A DNA stretch of 64,000 bases from Synechococcus sp. CBW1107. GTDB lineage: Bacteria > Cyanobacteriota > Cyanobacteriia > PCC-6307 > Cyanobiaceae. The notes beneath the pieces are model-generated. The model searched no databases. It was not told where the DNA came from and was given only the letters and a program-made list of their open reading frames with translations. Positions within the stretch are counted from its first letter, which is position 1; each line of letters opens with the position of its first letter. The translations under genes were made by a program, and so were the position numbers. The stretch spans positions 186,001 through 250,000 of the forward strand of contig NZ_CP064908.1 in NCBI RefSeq assembly GCF_015841355.1, given 5' to 3'. Positions 38,231 to 47,139 of this stretch are shown here, piece by piece.

Positions 38231-39796
38231 CTAAGCGCGCGGGACGGCCAGCCGCTCGAGCACGTGTTCGAGCGTGTAACCGAACAGCACCGGATCGGGA
38301 TCACGGGCATCGATGTCCGCGAGGCCCAGTTCAGCCCAGCGCCGATCCACCCTGGCCTCCTGCTCCGCCGTGCGCCGCAGTGGTTCGCCCCAGTCGTGGC
38401 GCTTCTCGGGACCGATCTTGGTGGTGGCATCGATCGCCAGACGGCCACCGAGCCCGAGCCGCTCGCTGGCGAAATCCAGGGTGTCGAAGGGGGTGTCCTC
38501 GAGCACGAACAGATCCCGCTGGGGATCCACCTGGGCGCTGATCGCCCAGATCACCTGGCGTGGATCGCGGATGCTGATCGTCTTGTCGACCACCACCACG
38601 AACTTGGTGTAAGTGAACTGGGGGAGAGCACTCCAGAAGGCCATCGCCGCGCGCCTGGCCTGGCCCGGATAGGCCTTGTCGATGGCAATCACCGCCAGCT
38701 TGTAGCTGAGGCCCTCCATCGGCAGGAAGAAATCGACGATCTCCGGCACCTGCTGGCGCAGGATCGGCGTGTACATCCGGTTGAGGGCGATCGCCAGCAT
38801 CGCTTCCTCCTTGGGCGGGCGGCCGCTGAAGGTGGTGAGAAAGACCGGATCGCGCCGCTGGGTGACGCAGTGGAAGCGCACCAGGGGGGAATCCTCCAGG
38901 CCGCCGTAGAAGCCCATGTGATCCCCGAAGGGGCCATCCGGGAGAACCTCGCCCGGAGCGATCGTGCCCTCCAGCACCACCTCGCTGTGGCTGGGCACCT
39001 CCAGGTTGAGCGTCTTGCACTTCGCCAGGCGCACCCCCTCCCCGGCATAGATGCCGGCGAACAACCACTCGCTCAGCTGCACGGGAATCGGGGTGGCGGC
39101 GGCCATCACCAGCAGGGGGTGCACGCCGATCGCCACCGCCACCTCCAGCGGCTTGCCCAGGGCCGCTGCCTTGCGCAGGTGGCGAGCCCCGCCGCGCACA
39201 CTCAGCCAGTGCACGGTCATCGTGTTCGCTGACTGGCGCTGCAGGCGGTACACGCCCACGTTGGGCACCCCCGTTTCCGGGTCCTTGGTGATCACCAGGC
39301 CGAGGGTGACCACGCCGCCGGCATCACCAGGCCAGGGGCGCAGCAGCGGCAGGGCATCGAGATTCACCTGCTCGCCCTTGAACACCTGCTGGTGGCAGGG
39401 AGGAAGCAGGTCGAGGTCGGGGCGGGCCTTGACGACATCCCAGAGCACCCCGCCGAAGCGGGCCGCTTCCCGCAGGCCCTTGGGGGGGCGCGGTTGCTGC
39501 AGCAGGGCGAGCCGCTCGCCCAGGTCTTCGAGCTGCTCGGCCCGCTCCAGGCCCATGCTCCAGACCACCCGCTCCACCGTGCCCAGCAGGTTGACCGCCA
39601 CCGGCATGGAGCTGCCGATCACGTTCTCGAACAGCAGTCCAGGTCCACCGCGGGCCAGCACCCGGTCAGCGATGGCGGCCAGCTCCAGATCGGGATCCAC
39701 CGGAGCGCTGATCCGCCGCAGCTGACCACGTTGCTCGAGCAGCGCCAGAAAGCCCCGCAGGTCTCGGGTGGTGCTCCGCGGCAACACTGCCTGCAT
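38231..39796 (-). CDS. ubiD: UbiD-family decarboxylase
   Basis: A 521-residue prenylated-FMN-dependent decarboxylase. In cyanobacteria this family removes the carboxyl group of the 4-hydroxybenzoate-derived ring in plastoquinone synthesis. Recognisable stretches are [40 protein letters not shown], the [24 protein letters not shown] block, [23 protein letters not shown] and [25 protein letters not shown]. The prenyltransferase UbiX partner (flavin synthesis) is not in the window. Long-chain prenyl synthase sds lies 4 kb away. It is divergent from comB. Confidence 0.93.
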   Translation of the reverse strand: MQAVLPRSTTRDLRGFLALLEQRGQLRRISAPVDPDLELAAIADRVLARGGPGLLFENVIGSSMPVAVNLLGTVERVVWSMGLERAEQLEDLGERLALLQQPRPPKGLREAARFGGVLWDVVKARPDLDLLPPCHQQVFKGEQVNLDALPLLRPWPGDAGGVVTLGLVITKDPETGVPNVGVYRLQRQSANTMTVHWLSVRGGARHLRKAAALGKPLEVAVAIGVHPLLVMAAATPIPVQLSEWLFAGIYAGEGVRLAKCKTLNLEVPSHSEVVLEGTIAPGEVLPDGPFGDHMGFYGGLEDSPLVRFHCVTQRRDPVFLTTFSGRPPKEEAMLAIALNRMYTPILRQQVPEIVDFFLPMEGLSYKLAVIAIDKAYPGQARRAAMAFWSALPQFTYTKFVVVVDKTISIRDPRQVIWAISAQVDPQRDLFVLEDTPFDTLDFASERLGLGGRLAIDATTKIGPEKRHDWGEPLRRTAEQEARVDRRWAELGLADIDARDPDPVLFGYTLEHVLERLAVPRA

Positions 39797-39849
39797 CGGT
39801 TCAGATCCGTTGCTGCCTACTGTGGCGCACCCTCCTCACCCGCCGTGCC

Positions 39850-40605
39850 GTGCTGATCCAGACCTTCCACACCTCCGAATGCGTGCCGGAAGCGGGGAGT
39901 GCCGAAGGCGGCAGACCCGATGCGGCTGTGGTGATCGATGTGCTGCGGGCCACCACCACCATGGCCTGGGCGCTGCAGAACGGCGCCGAGGCGATCCAGG
40001 CCTTTGCCGACCTCGAGGCCCTCAAAGCCAGTGCCGCCGCCTGGCCCCCCGAGCGACGTCTCACCGCCGGTGAGCGCGGCGGGGCCCGGGTGGAGGGCTT
40101 CGACCTGGGCAACTCGCCGCTGGGGGTGACCCCTGAGCTGGTGGCGGGCAAGCGCATCTTCATGAGCACCACCAATGGAACCCGCTCCCTCGACCGGGTG
40201 CGGGATCTGCCCCTGCTTCTCACCGCCTGCCTGCCGAACCGCACGGCAGTGGCCATACGGCTGATCGAGCGGGAGGTTGAGAACGTCTGGATCGTGGGCA
40301 GCGGCTGGGAGGGGGCCTATTCGCTGGAGGACAGCCTGGCGGCGGGCGCCGTGGGGGCCGCGTTGCTCGAGCTGGCACCGGCCGCGGGGATCAACGTGGT
40401 GGCGGGGAACGACGAGATGGTGGCGGCCCTGGCCCTCTGGCAGCAGTGGCGGCACGACCCCGAGGGCTGCCTGCGCACCGCCAGCCATGGCCAACGCCTG
40501 GAGAGGCTCGGCAACCACGATGCCGACTTCCAGTGCTGTGCCGCGCTCGACACCCTCACGATCGTGCCGATGCAGGCCGAACCCGGAGTGCTCAAAGCCA
40601 GCTGA
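39850..40605 (+). CDS. comB: 2-phosphosulfolactate phosphatase family protein
   Basis: A 251-residue Mg-dependent phosphatase of the ComB family. The start [13 protein letters not shown], the catalytic-region [42 protein letters not shown] and [14 protein letters not shown] match it well. ComB makes sulfolactate in coenzyme M synthesis in archaea. In cyanobacteria the family is universal and its true substrate is unknown, since coenzyme M is not expected. Starts at GTG. Confidence 0.9.
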   Translation: MLIQTFHTSECVPEAGSAEGGRPDAAVVIDVLRATTTMAWALQNGAEAIQAFADLEALKASAAAWPPERRLTAGERGGARVEGFDLGNSPLGVTPELVAGKRIFMSTTNGTRSLDRVRDLPLLLTACLPNRTAVAIRLIEREVENVWIVGSGWEGAYSLEDSLAAGAVGAALLELAPAAGINVVAGNDEMVAALALWQQWRHDPEGCLRTASHGQRLERLGNHDADFQCCAALDTLTIVPMQAEPGVLKAS

Positions 40606-40686
40606 GGCCAGCCCATGAGGGGGCCGCCCTGGCCGCCCCCCGACGGACCTCCCCCTAAAGTTCCGCCGACCTGGCACTTCCCTCCG

Positions 40687-41505
40687 GTGACGAGCTTTCT
40701 GGCTGCCGCGGTGCAACTCACCAGCACACCCGATCCGGACGCCAACTTCGCCGCCGCCGAAGAACAGATCGAGCTCGCCACCCGGCGCGGCGCCGAGCTG
40801 GTGGGACTTCCTGAGAATTTCGCCTTCATGGGCGACGACAACCGCCGCCTGGAGCTGGCCCCCAGCCTGGCGGACCGCTGCAGCCGCTTCCTGGTCACGA
40901 TGGCGCGGCGCTACCAGGTGACACTCCTCGGCGGGGGCTTCCCCGTGCCCGCCGGCGAGCGGGTCACCTACAACCGGGCGGAACTGGTGGGCCGTGACGG
41001 CCAGCTGCTGGCCCGCTACGACAAGATCCACCTCTTCGATGTGGATCTGCCTGACGGCAACACCTACAGGGAATCGGAAACCGTCCGATCCGGCACCACG
41101 CTGCCACCTGTGGTCGATGCTCCCGGCCTCTGCCGAATCGGCCTCTCGATCTGCTACGACGTGCGCTTCCCCGAGCTCTACCGCCACCTGGCCGGTGCAG
41201 GCGCTGAGCTGATCATGATTCCGGCAGCCTTCACCGCCTTCACCGGCAAGGACCACTGGCAGGTGTTGCTGCAGGCCCGGGCGATCGAGAACACCGTCTA
41301 CGTTCTCGCCCCGGCCCAGACGGGACTGCACTACGGACGCCGCCAGAGCCACGGCCACGCCCTGGTGATCGATCCCTGGGGCACGGTCCTGGCCGACGCC
41401 GGCATCGGTGTCGGGCTTGCGGTGGCCCCCGTCGACCCTGACCATGGCCGTCGGGTCCGTGCCCAGATGCCCAGCCTCAACCACCGTCGTCCTTCGCTGT
41501 TCTGA
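40687..41505 (+). CDS. carbon-nitrogen hydrolase (Nit1/Nit2-type, deaminated-glutathione amidase-like)
   Basis: A 272-residue nitrilase-superfamily amidase with the full catalytic triad: Glu in ELVGLPENFAFMG, Lys in YDKIHLFDVDLPDG and the nucleophile Cys in IGLSICYDVRFPELYR. The FDVDLPDG context and the ending VDPDHGRRVRAQMPSLNHRRPSLF are typical of the Nit1/NitFhit branch that repairs deaminated glutathione. GTG 40687 was chosen because the first 24 residues of the longer frame are Pro-rich and non-family. Confidence 0.92.
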   Translation: MTSFLAAAVQLTSTPDPDANFAAAEEQIELATRRGAELVGLPENFAFMGDDNRRLELAPSLADRCSRFLVTMARRYQVTLLGGGFPVPAGERVTYNRAELVGRDGQLLARYDKIHLFDVDLPDGNTYRESETVRSGTTLPPVVDAPGLCRIGLSICYDVRFPELYRHLAGAGAELIMIPAAFTAFTGKDHWQVLLQARAIENTVYVLAPAQTGLHYGRRQSHGHALVIDPWGTVLADAGIGVGLAVAPVDPDHGRRVRAQMPSLNHRRPSLF

Positions 41506-41507
41506 TC

Positions 41508-42614
41508 CTGAGGAAGTCACGCCTACCCCGTCTCGGCCCGCTGACCACCGTTCTCCTCGGTGGAGCGCTTCAGGCCACCCTGCTGCTGGCGGCTCTGCCG
41601 GCCTGGGCGGCCAGTGCCCTGGCGGCCTGGCGCATCAACAGCGATGGCGTGCTGGAGCTGCGCACGTCCCCGTCGATTTCCCTCCAGGCTTTCTTCGAGG
41701 CGGGCCGCGGGAACACCGGGCCCAGGGTGTGGGTGGATCTGCCGGGAGCTCCCAGCCGCACCCGCAGCATCCGCGGCAACGGCATCCTGCGGGAGGTCCG
41801 CATCGGCAAGCCGGATCCCGGCACCACCCGGCTGGTGCTCGAGTTTCAGCCAGGCACCCAGCTCGATCCCAGACGGCTGAGGCTGGTGGGCACCGCCAGG
41901 GACCGCTGGAAGCTCGAATTCGAGGGTCTTCCCAATGGCAGCCTGCGCACGGTGGGTGAGGGGGATGTGACCGCCGCCTCCGTTCCATGGCGGTCGAATC
42001 CGGGTTTCACCCCCGGCTACCGCCGGACGCCCCTCTCCTCGGCCGGACTTCCCGATGTGCCCCGCGGGCGCTACCGGGTCGTGATCGATCCGGGCCACGG
42101 GGGGCCCGACCCCGGGGCTGTGGGCATCGGCGGGCTGCGCGAAACCGATGTGGTGCTCGACATCAGCCTCCAGGTGGCGCGGCTGCTCCAGGCCAAGGGG
42201 GTCCAGGTGCTGCTCACCCGCACCTCGGAAATCGACGTGGACCTGCCACCGCGGGTGTCCCTGGCCAACAGCAGCGGGGCGAATGCCTTCGTCAGCATTC
42301 ATGCCAACGCCCTCAGCATGGCCCGGCCGGATGTCAACGGGATCGAAACCTTCTACTTCCAGAGCTCGCTCTCCAGAGCTCTGGCGGCCGCCATCCAGTC
42401 GGAAGTGCTCGCCGTGTCACCAGGGAGTCCGGATCGGGGGGTGCGCACCGGACGGTTCTTCGTGATCCGCCGAACGGTGATGCCCGCCGCCCTGGTGGAA
42501 ACCGGGTTCGTCACCGGCGACATCGACTCCCCGCGTCTGGCCACCGCCTCCCACCGTCAGCGACTGGCCCAGGCGATCAGCAGCGGTATTCTCCGTTATC
42601 TGGCAGGGGGCTGA
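41508..42614 (+). CDS. N-acetylmuramoyl-L-alanine amidase (AmiC-type, AMIN + Amidase_3), start unresolved
   Basis: A secreted peptidoglycan amidase. The frame holds a signal peptide (basic RKSRLPR, then hydrophobic TTVLLGGALQATLLLAALPA), an AMIN domain (about residues 45-150) and the zinc amidase domain: VIDPGHGGPDPGAVG, RETDVVLDISLQ, AFVSIHANA and the catalytic ETGFV. No ATG, GTG or TTG precedes the signal peptide; the first such codon is GTG at 41649, which would remove it. I place the start provisionally at CTG 41508, just after the nitrilase stop. The end overlaps murI by one base (TGATG). Confidence 0.85.
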   Translation: MRKSRLPRLGPLTTVLLGGALQATLLLAALPAWAASALAAWRINSDGVLELRTSPSISLQAFFEAGRGNTGPRVWVDLPGAPSRTRSIRGNGILREVRIGKPDPGTTRLVLEFQPGTQLDPRRLRLVGTARDRWKLEFEGLPNGSLRTVGEGDVTAASVPWRSNPGFTPGYRRTPLSSAGLPDVPRGRYRVVIDPGHGGPDPGAVGIGGLRETDVVLDISLQVARLLQAKGVQVLLTRTSEIDVDLPPRVSLANSSGANAFVSIHANALSMARPDVNGIETFYFQSSLSRALAAAIQSEVLAVSPGSPDRGVRTGRFFVIRRTVMPAALVETGFVTGDIDSPRLATASHRQRLAQAISSGILRYLAGG

Positions 42615-43444
42615 TGGAGCAGCGAATCGGCCTGCTGGACAGCGGACTGGGCGGGCTGACGGTGTTGCGGCGGATGCTCGAGCATCATCCCGATCTTCCC
42701 TTCGTGTACCTGGGCGACACCGCCCGTGTGCCCTACGGCCATCGCTCTCCCAACGAGATCCGCCGGATCGCCGCGGAAGTGGTGGGCTGGTTGCGGGTGC
42801 AGAACGTGAATGCGGTGCTGATGGCCTGCAACACCACCAACGCCCTGGCCTTCGACATCGCCGAGGCCGAAGCCGGTGAAGGCATCCCCGTGTTCGGCCT
42901 GATCGACTGCGTGGCCAGCCAGCTGCATTGCCGGCGGGTGGGGGTGCTCGCCACTCCCGCCACGGCCGGCAGCGGGGCCTATGGACGGGCCCTGCGCCAG
43001 GCCGATCCCTCCTGCCATGTGATCGAGATCGGTTGTCCGGCCTTCGTGCCCCTGATCGAAGACGGCAATTTCGACGATCCACGCCTGCGCGCCGCGGCGA
43101 TCTCCTACCTGGAGCCGCTGCTGGCGGAGCGGGTGGAGGCGATCGTGCTGGGCTGCACCCATTACCCGCTGCTGGAGGAGCTGCTGCGTGAGCTGCTTCC
43201 GCCCGAGGTGGTGCTGGTGGATCCGGCCCAGGCGGCGGTGGCTCAGCTGGGTCAACGGCTGGGCAAGGCACCCGTCCATCAGGCCCGCTGCTGTGGCCTG
43301 CACCCCAGGGAGGTGCCGGTGGAGCGGGGACGATTCTGCGTCACGGGAGATGCCGAGGCCTTTGCCCTGGCCGCAGCCCCCTGGCTCGGCTGGCAACCCC
43401 AGGTGGAGCAGGTCTGCCTGCGTTCGTCGGTGGGAGCCTTCTAG
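42614..43444 (+). CDS. murI: glutamate racemase
   Basis: A 276-residue enzyme giving D-glutamate for peptidoglycan. The N-terminal IGLLDSGLGGLTVLR, PYGHRSPNEI, the first catalytic Cys in MACNTTNALAFD and the second in VLGCTHYPLLEELL are all present. It starts in the amidase stop codon, so a cell-wall hydrolase and a wall-precursor enzyme share a transcript. Confidence 0.97.
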   Translation: MEQRIGLLDSGLGGLTVLRRMLEHHPDLPFVYLGDTARVPYGHRSPNEIRRIAAEVVGWLRVQNVNAVLMACNTTNALAFDIAEAEAGEGIPVFGLIDCVASQLHCRRVGVLATPATAGSGAYGRALRQADPSCHVIEIGCPAFVPLIEDGNFDDPRLRAAAISYLEPLLAERVEAIVLGCTHYPLLEELLRELLPPEVVLVDPAQAAVAQLGQRLGKAPVHQARCCGLHPREVPVERGRFCVTGDAEAFALAAAPWLGWQPQVEQVCLRSSVGAF

Positions 43445-43467
43445 GATCTGCGCACCGGGCGGGAGAC

Positions 43468-44439
43468 ATGGCCACCGTTGCAGAGCTGCTCCAGCCGGTC
43501 GAGAACGACCTGGAAACCCTGCTGAGCGATCTGCGCAGTCTGATCGGAGCGGGGCATCCCATTCTTCAGGCGGCAGCCGAGCACCTGTTCAGTGCTGGAG
43601 GCAAGCGGATCCGCCCCGGCATCGTGCTGCTGCTCTCCCGCGCCCTCTCTCCCGACGGCGAACTCTCCAGCCGCCACAGGCGCCTGGCGGAGATCACCGA
43701 GATGATCCACACCGCCTCGCTCGTTCACGACGACGTGGTGGACGAGGCCTCCACCAGGCGCGGTGTGGACACGGTGCACAGCCGTTTCAACAATCGCCTG
43801 GCGGTGCTCGCCGGTGATTTCCTCTTTGCCCAGGCCAGCTGGCACCTGGCCAACCTCGACGACCTAGCCGTCGTCAAGCTGCTTTCCCGCGTGATCATGG
43901 ACCTCGCCGATGGCGAGGTGAGGCAGGGCCTCTACCGCTATGACACCGGCCAGAGCTTCGAGACCTATCTCGACAAGAGCTACTGCAAGACGGCCTCCCT
44001 GATCGCCAACAGCGCCAAGGCGTCCGGTGTGCTCAGCGGCCTCGCTGACGACCGCCTCGAAGACCTCTACCGCTTCGGGCGCCAGCTCGGCCTTGCCTTC
44101 CAGGTGGTCGATGACATTCTCGACTTCACCGGCAGCGACCAGCAGCTCGGCAAGCCCGCCGCCAGCGATCTGGCCACCGGCTATCTCACGGCTCCGGTGC
44201 TCTTTGCCCTGGAGGAACGTCCTGCCCTGGCCGGCCTGATTGAACGGGAACTCTGTGAGCCCGAGGACCTCGCCCAGGCCCTGGCCCTGGTGCGGGGCTG
44301 CGAAGCGATCCCCCGCTCCAGGGCCCTGGCCGAAGGGTTTGCCCGCGAGGCCGGTGAAGCCCTGCAGTGGCTCAGCCCCTCCGACTCGCGCACAGCCCTG
44401 CTCAGCCTTCCCGACTTCGTGCTCAGCCGGCTCTACTGA
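43468..44439 (+). CDS. sds: all-trans polyprenyl (solanesyl) diphosphate synthase
   Basis: A 323-residue long-chain prenyl synthase for the plastoquinone side chain. The first Asp-rich motif TASLVHDDVVDEASTRRG (DDxxD) and the second FQVVDDILDFTGS are intact, with the loop AGGKRIRPGIVLLL before them. The DDxxD form separates it from the crtE product at 10,454. It follows murI by 23 bases, as in several Synechococcus genomes. Confidence 0.94.
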   Translation: MATVAELLQPVENDLETLLSDLRSLIGAGHPILQAAAEHLFSAGGKRIRPGIVLLLSRALSPDGELSSRHRRLAEITEMIHTASLVHDDVVDEASTRRGVDTVHSRFNNRLAVLAGDFLFAQASWHLANLDDLAVVKLLSRVIMDLADGEVRQGLYRYDTGQSFETYLDKSYCKTASLIANSAKASGVLSGLADDRLEDLYRFGRQLGLAFQVVDDILDFTGSDQQLGKPAASDLATGYLTAPVLFALEERPALAGLIERELCEPEDLAQALALVRGCEAIPRSRALAEGFAREAGEALQWLSPSDSRTALLSLPDFVLSRLY

Positions 44440-44446
44440 GCCGGCT
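44425..44446. other. paired AGCCGGCT palindromes between convergent genes
   Basis: Two self-complementary copies of AGCCGGCT sit 6 bases apart across the sds stop codon and can form an 8-bp hairpin. No T tract follows on either strand. They may act as a weak bidirectional end for sds and the DoxX gene. Confidence 0.35.
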
Positions 44447-44449
44447 CTG

Positions 44450-44881
44450 CTATCGACGGAGCCTCGGCCGCCGCTCGACCGGCGGTTGATTGGCCACCAG
44501 CAGCAGACCCGCCACGATCGCCAGATTCTTCAGCAGCTGGATGCGGTCGGCGGTGTCAGCCAGCTCGCTGTGGAAGATGAGGGTGGTGGGCACCAGGAAG
44601 ACCAGCAGCAACACCGCTCCCAGACGCTGACGCCAGCCCAGGATCAGCAGGGCCGATCCCACCGCCAGCAGCGCGATGGCCAGCACCAGCAGCAGAGGGG
44701 CCAGAGGCAGGCCTCGGGCCGCGATCGTGCCGGCCACCGCGCCGAAGTTGGTCAGCTTGCCGACGAGGGCATGCACGAACACCAGGGCGAGCAGCACTCG
44801 GGCCACCCCCTCAATCCAGGGATTGGCCCGGTGGCGCTGGCCAGAGCGGGAGAGGCGCAGCTGGGGCCTGGAGCTCCTCAT
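44450..44881 (-). CDS. DoxX family membrane protein
   Basis: A 143-residue protein with four hydrophobic helices: GVARVLLALVFVHALVGKL, LAPLLLVLAIALLAVGSALLIL, LGAVLLLVFLVPTTLIFH and NLAIVAGLLLVANQP. The FxFxHALVGKLTNF opening and four-helix layout fit the DoxX/DoxD family of small oxidoreductase-associated membrane proteins; the actual partner is unknown. The ATG giving MRSSRPQLRLS was chosen; the longer frame is Pro/Cys-rich. It is divergent from the MliC-like gene. Confidence 0.82.
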   Translation of the reverse strand: MRSSRPQLRLSRSGQRHRANPWIEGVARVLLALVFVHALVGKLTNFGAVAGTIAARGLPLAPLLLVLAIALLAVGSALLILGWRQRLGAVLLLVFLVPTTLIFHSELADTADRIQLLKNLAIVAGLLLVANQPPVERRPRLRR

Positions 44882-44968
44882 CGTGAACCGTGCATGGGGC
44901 CTGCAGTCTGCTGGCACCAGATTGGGTCTCGTGATGGCACAGTGCAAGGGCACGTCAGGATCCACGCC

Positions 44969-45349
44969 ATGGTCGGCCTTTCGTTGCTACGAGCCCCGGT
45001 GCTGCCGACCCCGGTGGTGCTGTCGACCCTGGGAGCTGGCCTGGGAAGCGTGCTGCTGATCACTCAGGCCGCCATCGCCGAACCAGCGATCCGGGCGGAC
45101 TATCGCTGCAGCGGCCCTGGAGAAACGCTGCAGGTCACGGCCCTGTTCTTCCCCGAGAACCCGCGGCAGGTGGTGCTGATCGTGGAGGAGCAGGCGGTGC
45201 GCCTGCCCCAGGCCCCCTCCGGCAGTGGCGCCCGCTACAGCTCCCTGGGCCAGGAGTTCTGGGTGAAGGGCCGGGAAGCGCGCTGGATCCGCACTCACGC
45301 ACAAGCGGAACAGCCCCTGACCTGTGCGGTCGTTCCCCAGGGCCGCTGA
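44969..45349 (+). CDS. MliC-family (C-type lysozyme inhibitor-like) secreted protein
   Basis: A 126-residue protein with a signal peptide (LGAGLGSVLLITQAAIA) and then an MliC domain: IRADYRCSGPGETLQVTALFF, AVRLPQAPSGSGARYSS, LGQEFWVKGREARW, and a C-terminal Cys in LTCAVVPQG. The two Cys likely form the family's disulfide, and the SGSGARY loop is where MliC proteins reach into the lysozyme active site. No lipobox is present, unlike E. coli MliC. It overlaps the RodZ-like gene by one base. Confidence 0.78.
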   Translation: MVGLSLLRAPVLPTPVVLSTLGAGLGSVLLITQAAIAEPAIRADYRCSGPGETLQVTALFFPENPRQVVLIVEEQAVRLPQAPSGSGARYSSLGQEFWVKGREARWIRTHAQAEQPLTCAVVPQGR

Positions 45350-46320
45350 TGCAGCAGAGGCGTCTGACGGCATCGGACCTTCCCTTCATGATGGAGTCCA
45401 TCGACCGCAACCCCAGCGTGAGCGAGCGCGCGTCCCACCCGGCGGAGCCCTGCGAACCGGCCGACACAGCCGACCCTTCAACCGTGGAGCGTCTACCCAT
45501 TCTGGTGAGCCTGGGCCGGACGCTCGCTGAAGCCCGGGAAGCCCAGGGCATCCCCCTGGCGGTGCTGGCGGAGCAGAACTACCTCTCCGCCGACCGGCTC
45601 GATGCCCTGGAATCTGGCGACCACACGCGGCTGCCCGAGAGGATCTACCTGATTGCCCAGGCCAGACGGGTGGCCACCAGCCTCGGCCTCGACGCCGACC
45701 AGCTGACCGAGCCCCTGCTGGAGATCCACCTGCCTGGAGTCAAACGCACGGCCGCACCTTCCTCGGCTCCCGTGGCGAGGGTGAGCCTGGCGGCTCCCGC
45801 CATGGCTCCCCGGGACCCCAGCAGCACCGCCCGGCTTGAGCCAGCCCGAAAGCCCCGACGGGTCGGAGTGACCTGGCTGCTGGCAGGCGTTGCCGGCGTG
45901 GTGGCCCTCGTGGTGGGCCTGGCCCTGGGGTGGAAGCCAAGCCAGCCCAAGGCCACCACCACGACGCGCCCACCCGCGGGAGCCGAGGCCAGCACAACCA
46001 TCAGCCCAGCCGGCAAGCCCAGCCAGTCCACCAGTGCCGGCAAGCCCAGCCAGGGAAGCCTTCAGCTCAGCAGCCGTGAACCCAGTTGGCTGGAAGTGCG
46101 CAATGGCGAGGACAAGGAGCTGTTCCGGGGTCTGTTCACCGGCACCGGCAATTTTTCTCTGGGGTCAGGACTGAAGGTGCTGGCGGGCCGCCCGGACCTG
46201 ATCACGGTGACCACCGCCTCTGGCGAGTCCGAGACCCTGGGCACGATCGAGCAGATCAGCTGGCAGCAGTTCTCCAGCAGTGGGGAACGTCAGCCCTCCC
46301 AGCGCCGATCCAGCCCCTGA
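45349..46320 (+). CDS. RodZ-like membrane protein with cytoplasmic HTH domain
   Basis: A 323-residue protein. A disordered head of about 45 residues is followed by an HTH_25/XRE-type domain (LAEAREAQGIPLAVLAEQNY, then LEAL-type LDALESGDHTRLPERIYLIA), a basic linker, one membrane helix (VTWLLAGVAGVVALVVGLAL), a Ser/Thr/Pro-rich periplasmic stretch with repeated AGKPSQ units, and a DUF4115-like C-terminal domain (REPSWLEVRNGEDKELFRGL). This is the RodZ architecture, linking cell shape and envelope. The start overlaps the MliC-like stop. Confidence 0.8.
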   Translation: MQQRRLTASDLPFMMESIDRNPSVSERASHPAEPCEPADTADPSTVERLPILVSLGRTLAEAREAQGIPLAVLAEQNYLSADRLDALESGDHTRLPERIYLIAQARRVATSLGLDADQLTEPLLEIHLPGVKRTAAPSSAPVARVSLAAPAMAPRDPSSTARLEPARKPRRVGVTWLLAGVAGVVALVVGLALGWKPSQPKATTTTRPPAGAEASTTISPAGKPSQSTSAGKPSQGSLQLSSREPSWLEVRNGEDKELFRGLFTGTGNFSLGSGLKVLAGRPDLITVTTASGESETLGTIEQISWQQFSSSGERQPSQRRSSP

Positions 46321-46389
46321 AGCCGCCCGGGAGAGAATGCCACGACCCCCTGGAGCAGTCTGATCGAGCGCATCTGCGAACCCGAACTG

Positions 46390-47046
46390 ATGGATGGGGC
46401 CGAGCAGGCCTGGGCCTATGCCGCTGCCGATTTCAATGCCAGCGACCAGGCGATGGTGGACCGCATCGCCCTCTGTTTCGGTTCCCGGCTCGGAGAGCGG
46501 ATCCTCGATCTGGGCTGCGGCCCCGGCAACATCACCTTCCGGCTGGCGAGCCGCTACCCCTCCAGCCGGGTGGTGGGAGTGGATGGTTCAGGCGCGATGC
46601 TGGCCATCGCCCTCGCCCGCCTGGATCAGCGGAGACAGCACCAGCAGGACTCCCCGCCCTGCGGATCCGTGAGCTTCGTGCAGGCGCTGCTCCCCTCGTC
46701 CCGGCTGCAGGGGGGCTACGACGCTGTGGTGAGCAACAGCCTGCTGCATCATCTCCACGATCCCCAGGTTCTCTGGAGCACGGTGCGCCAACTGGCGGCC
46801 CCCGGGGCCGCGATCTACATCAAGGATCTGCGCCGCCCCCCCGATCAGACCACCCTCGAGCGGCTGGTGGCCACCCATGCGGCGGGGGCCCCTCCCGTGC
46901 TCCGGCACGACTACCGCCAGTCCCTCGGGGCTGCCTTCACGGTTCAGGAGGTGCAGGACCAGCTGCGTCAGGCCGGCCTCGGACAGCTGCTGGTGCGGGA
47001 AGCCGAGGATCGCTATCTGGAGGTCATGGGCCGGCACCCGGCATGA
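46390..47046 (+). CDS. class I SAM-dependent methyltransferase
   Basis: A 218-residue Rossmann methyltransferase. Motif I is ILDLGCGPGNITFRLA, the acidic residue after strand 2 is in VVGVDGSGAML, and motif IV is YDAVVSNSLLHHLHDP. Substrate unknown. The frame upstream is open for about 20 codons and reads family-like (ERICEPEL), but its only candidate start there is CTG 46360, so ATG 46390 may clip the true N-terminus by about ten residues. Confidence 0.85.
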   Translation: MDGAEQAWAYAAADFNASDQAMVDRIALCFGSRLGERILDLGCGPGNITFRLASRYPSSRVVGVDGSGAMLAIALARLDQRRQHQQDSPPCGSVSFVQALLPSSRLQGGYDAVVSNSLLHHLHDPQVLWSTVRQLAAPGAAIYIKDLRRPPDQTTLERLVATHAAGAPPVLRHDYRQSLGAAFTVQEVQDQLRQAGLGQLLVREAEDRYLEVMGRHPA

Positions 47047-47139
47047 ACCAGCTGCCGGTGAACCTGCTCGTGGATCCACACGGACAGGGGGGGAGGTCAC
47101 CCTTACTCTTGCCGCACGTTCTGTGCATCACCGAAGCCG

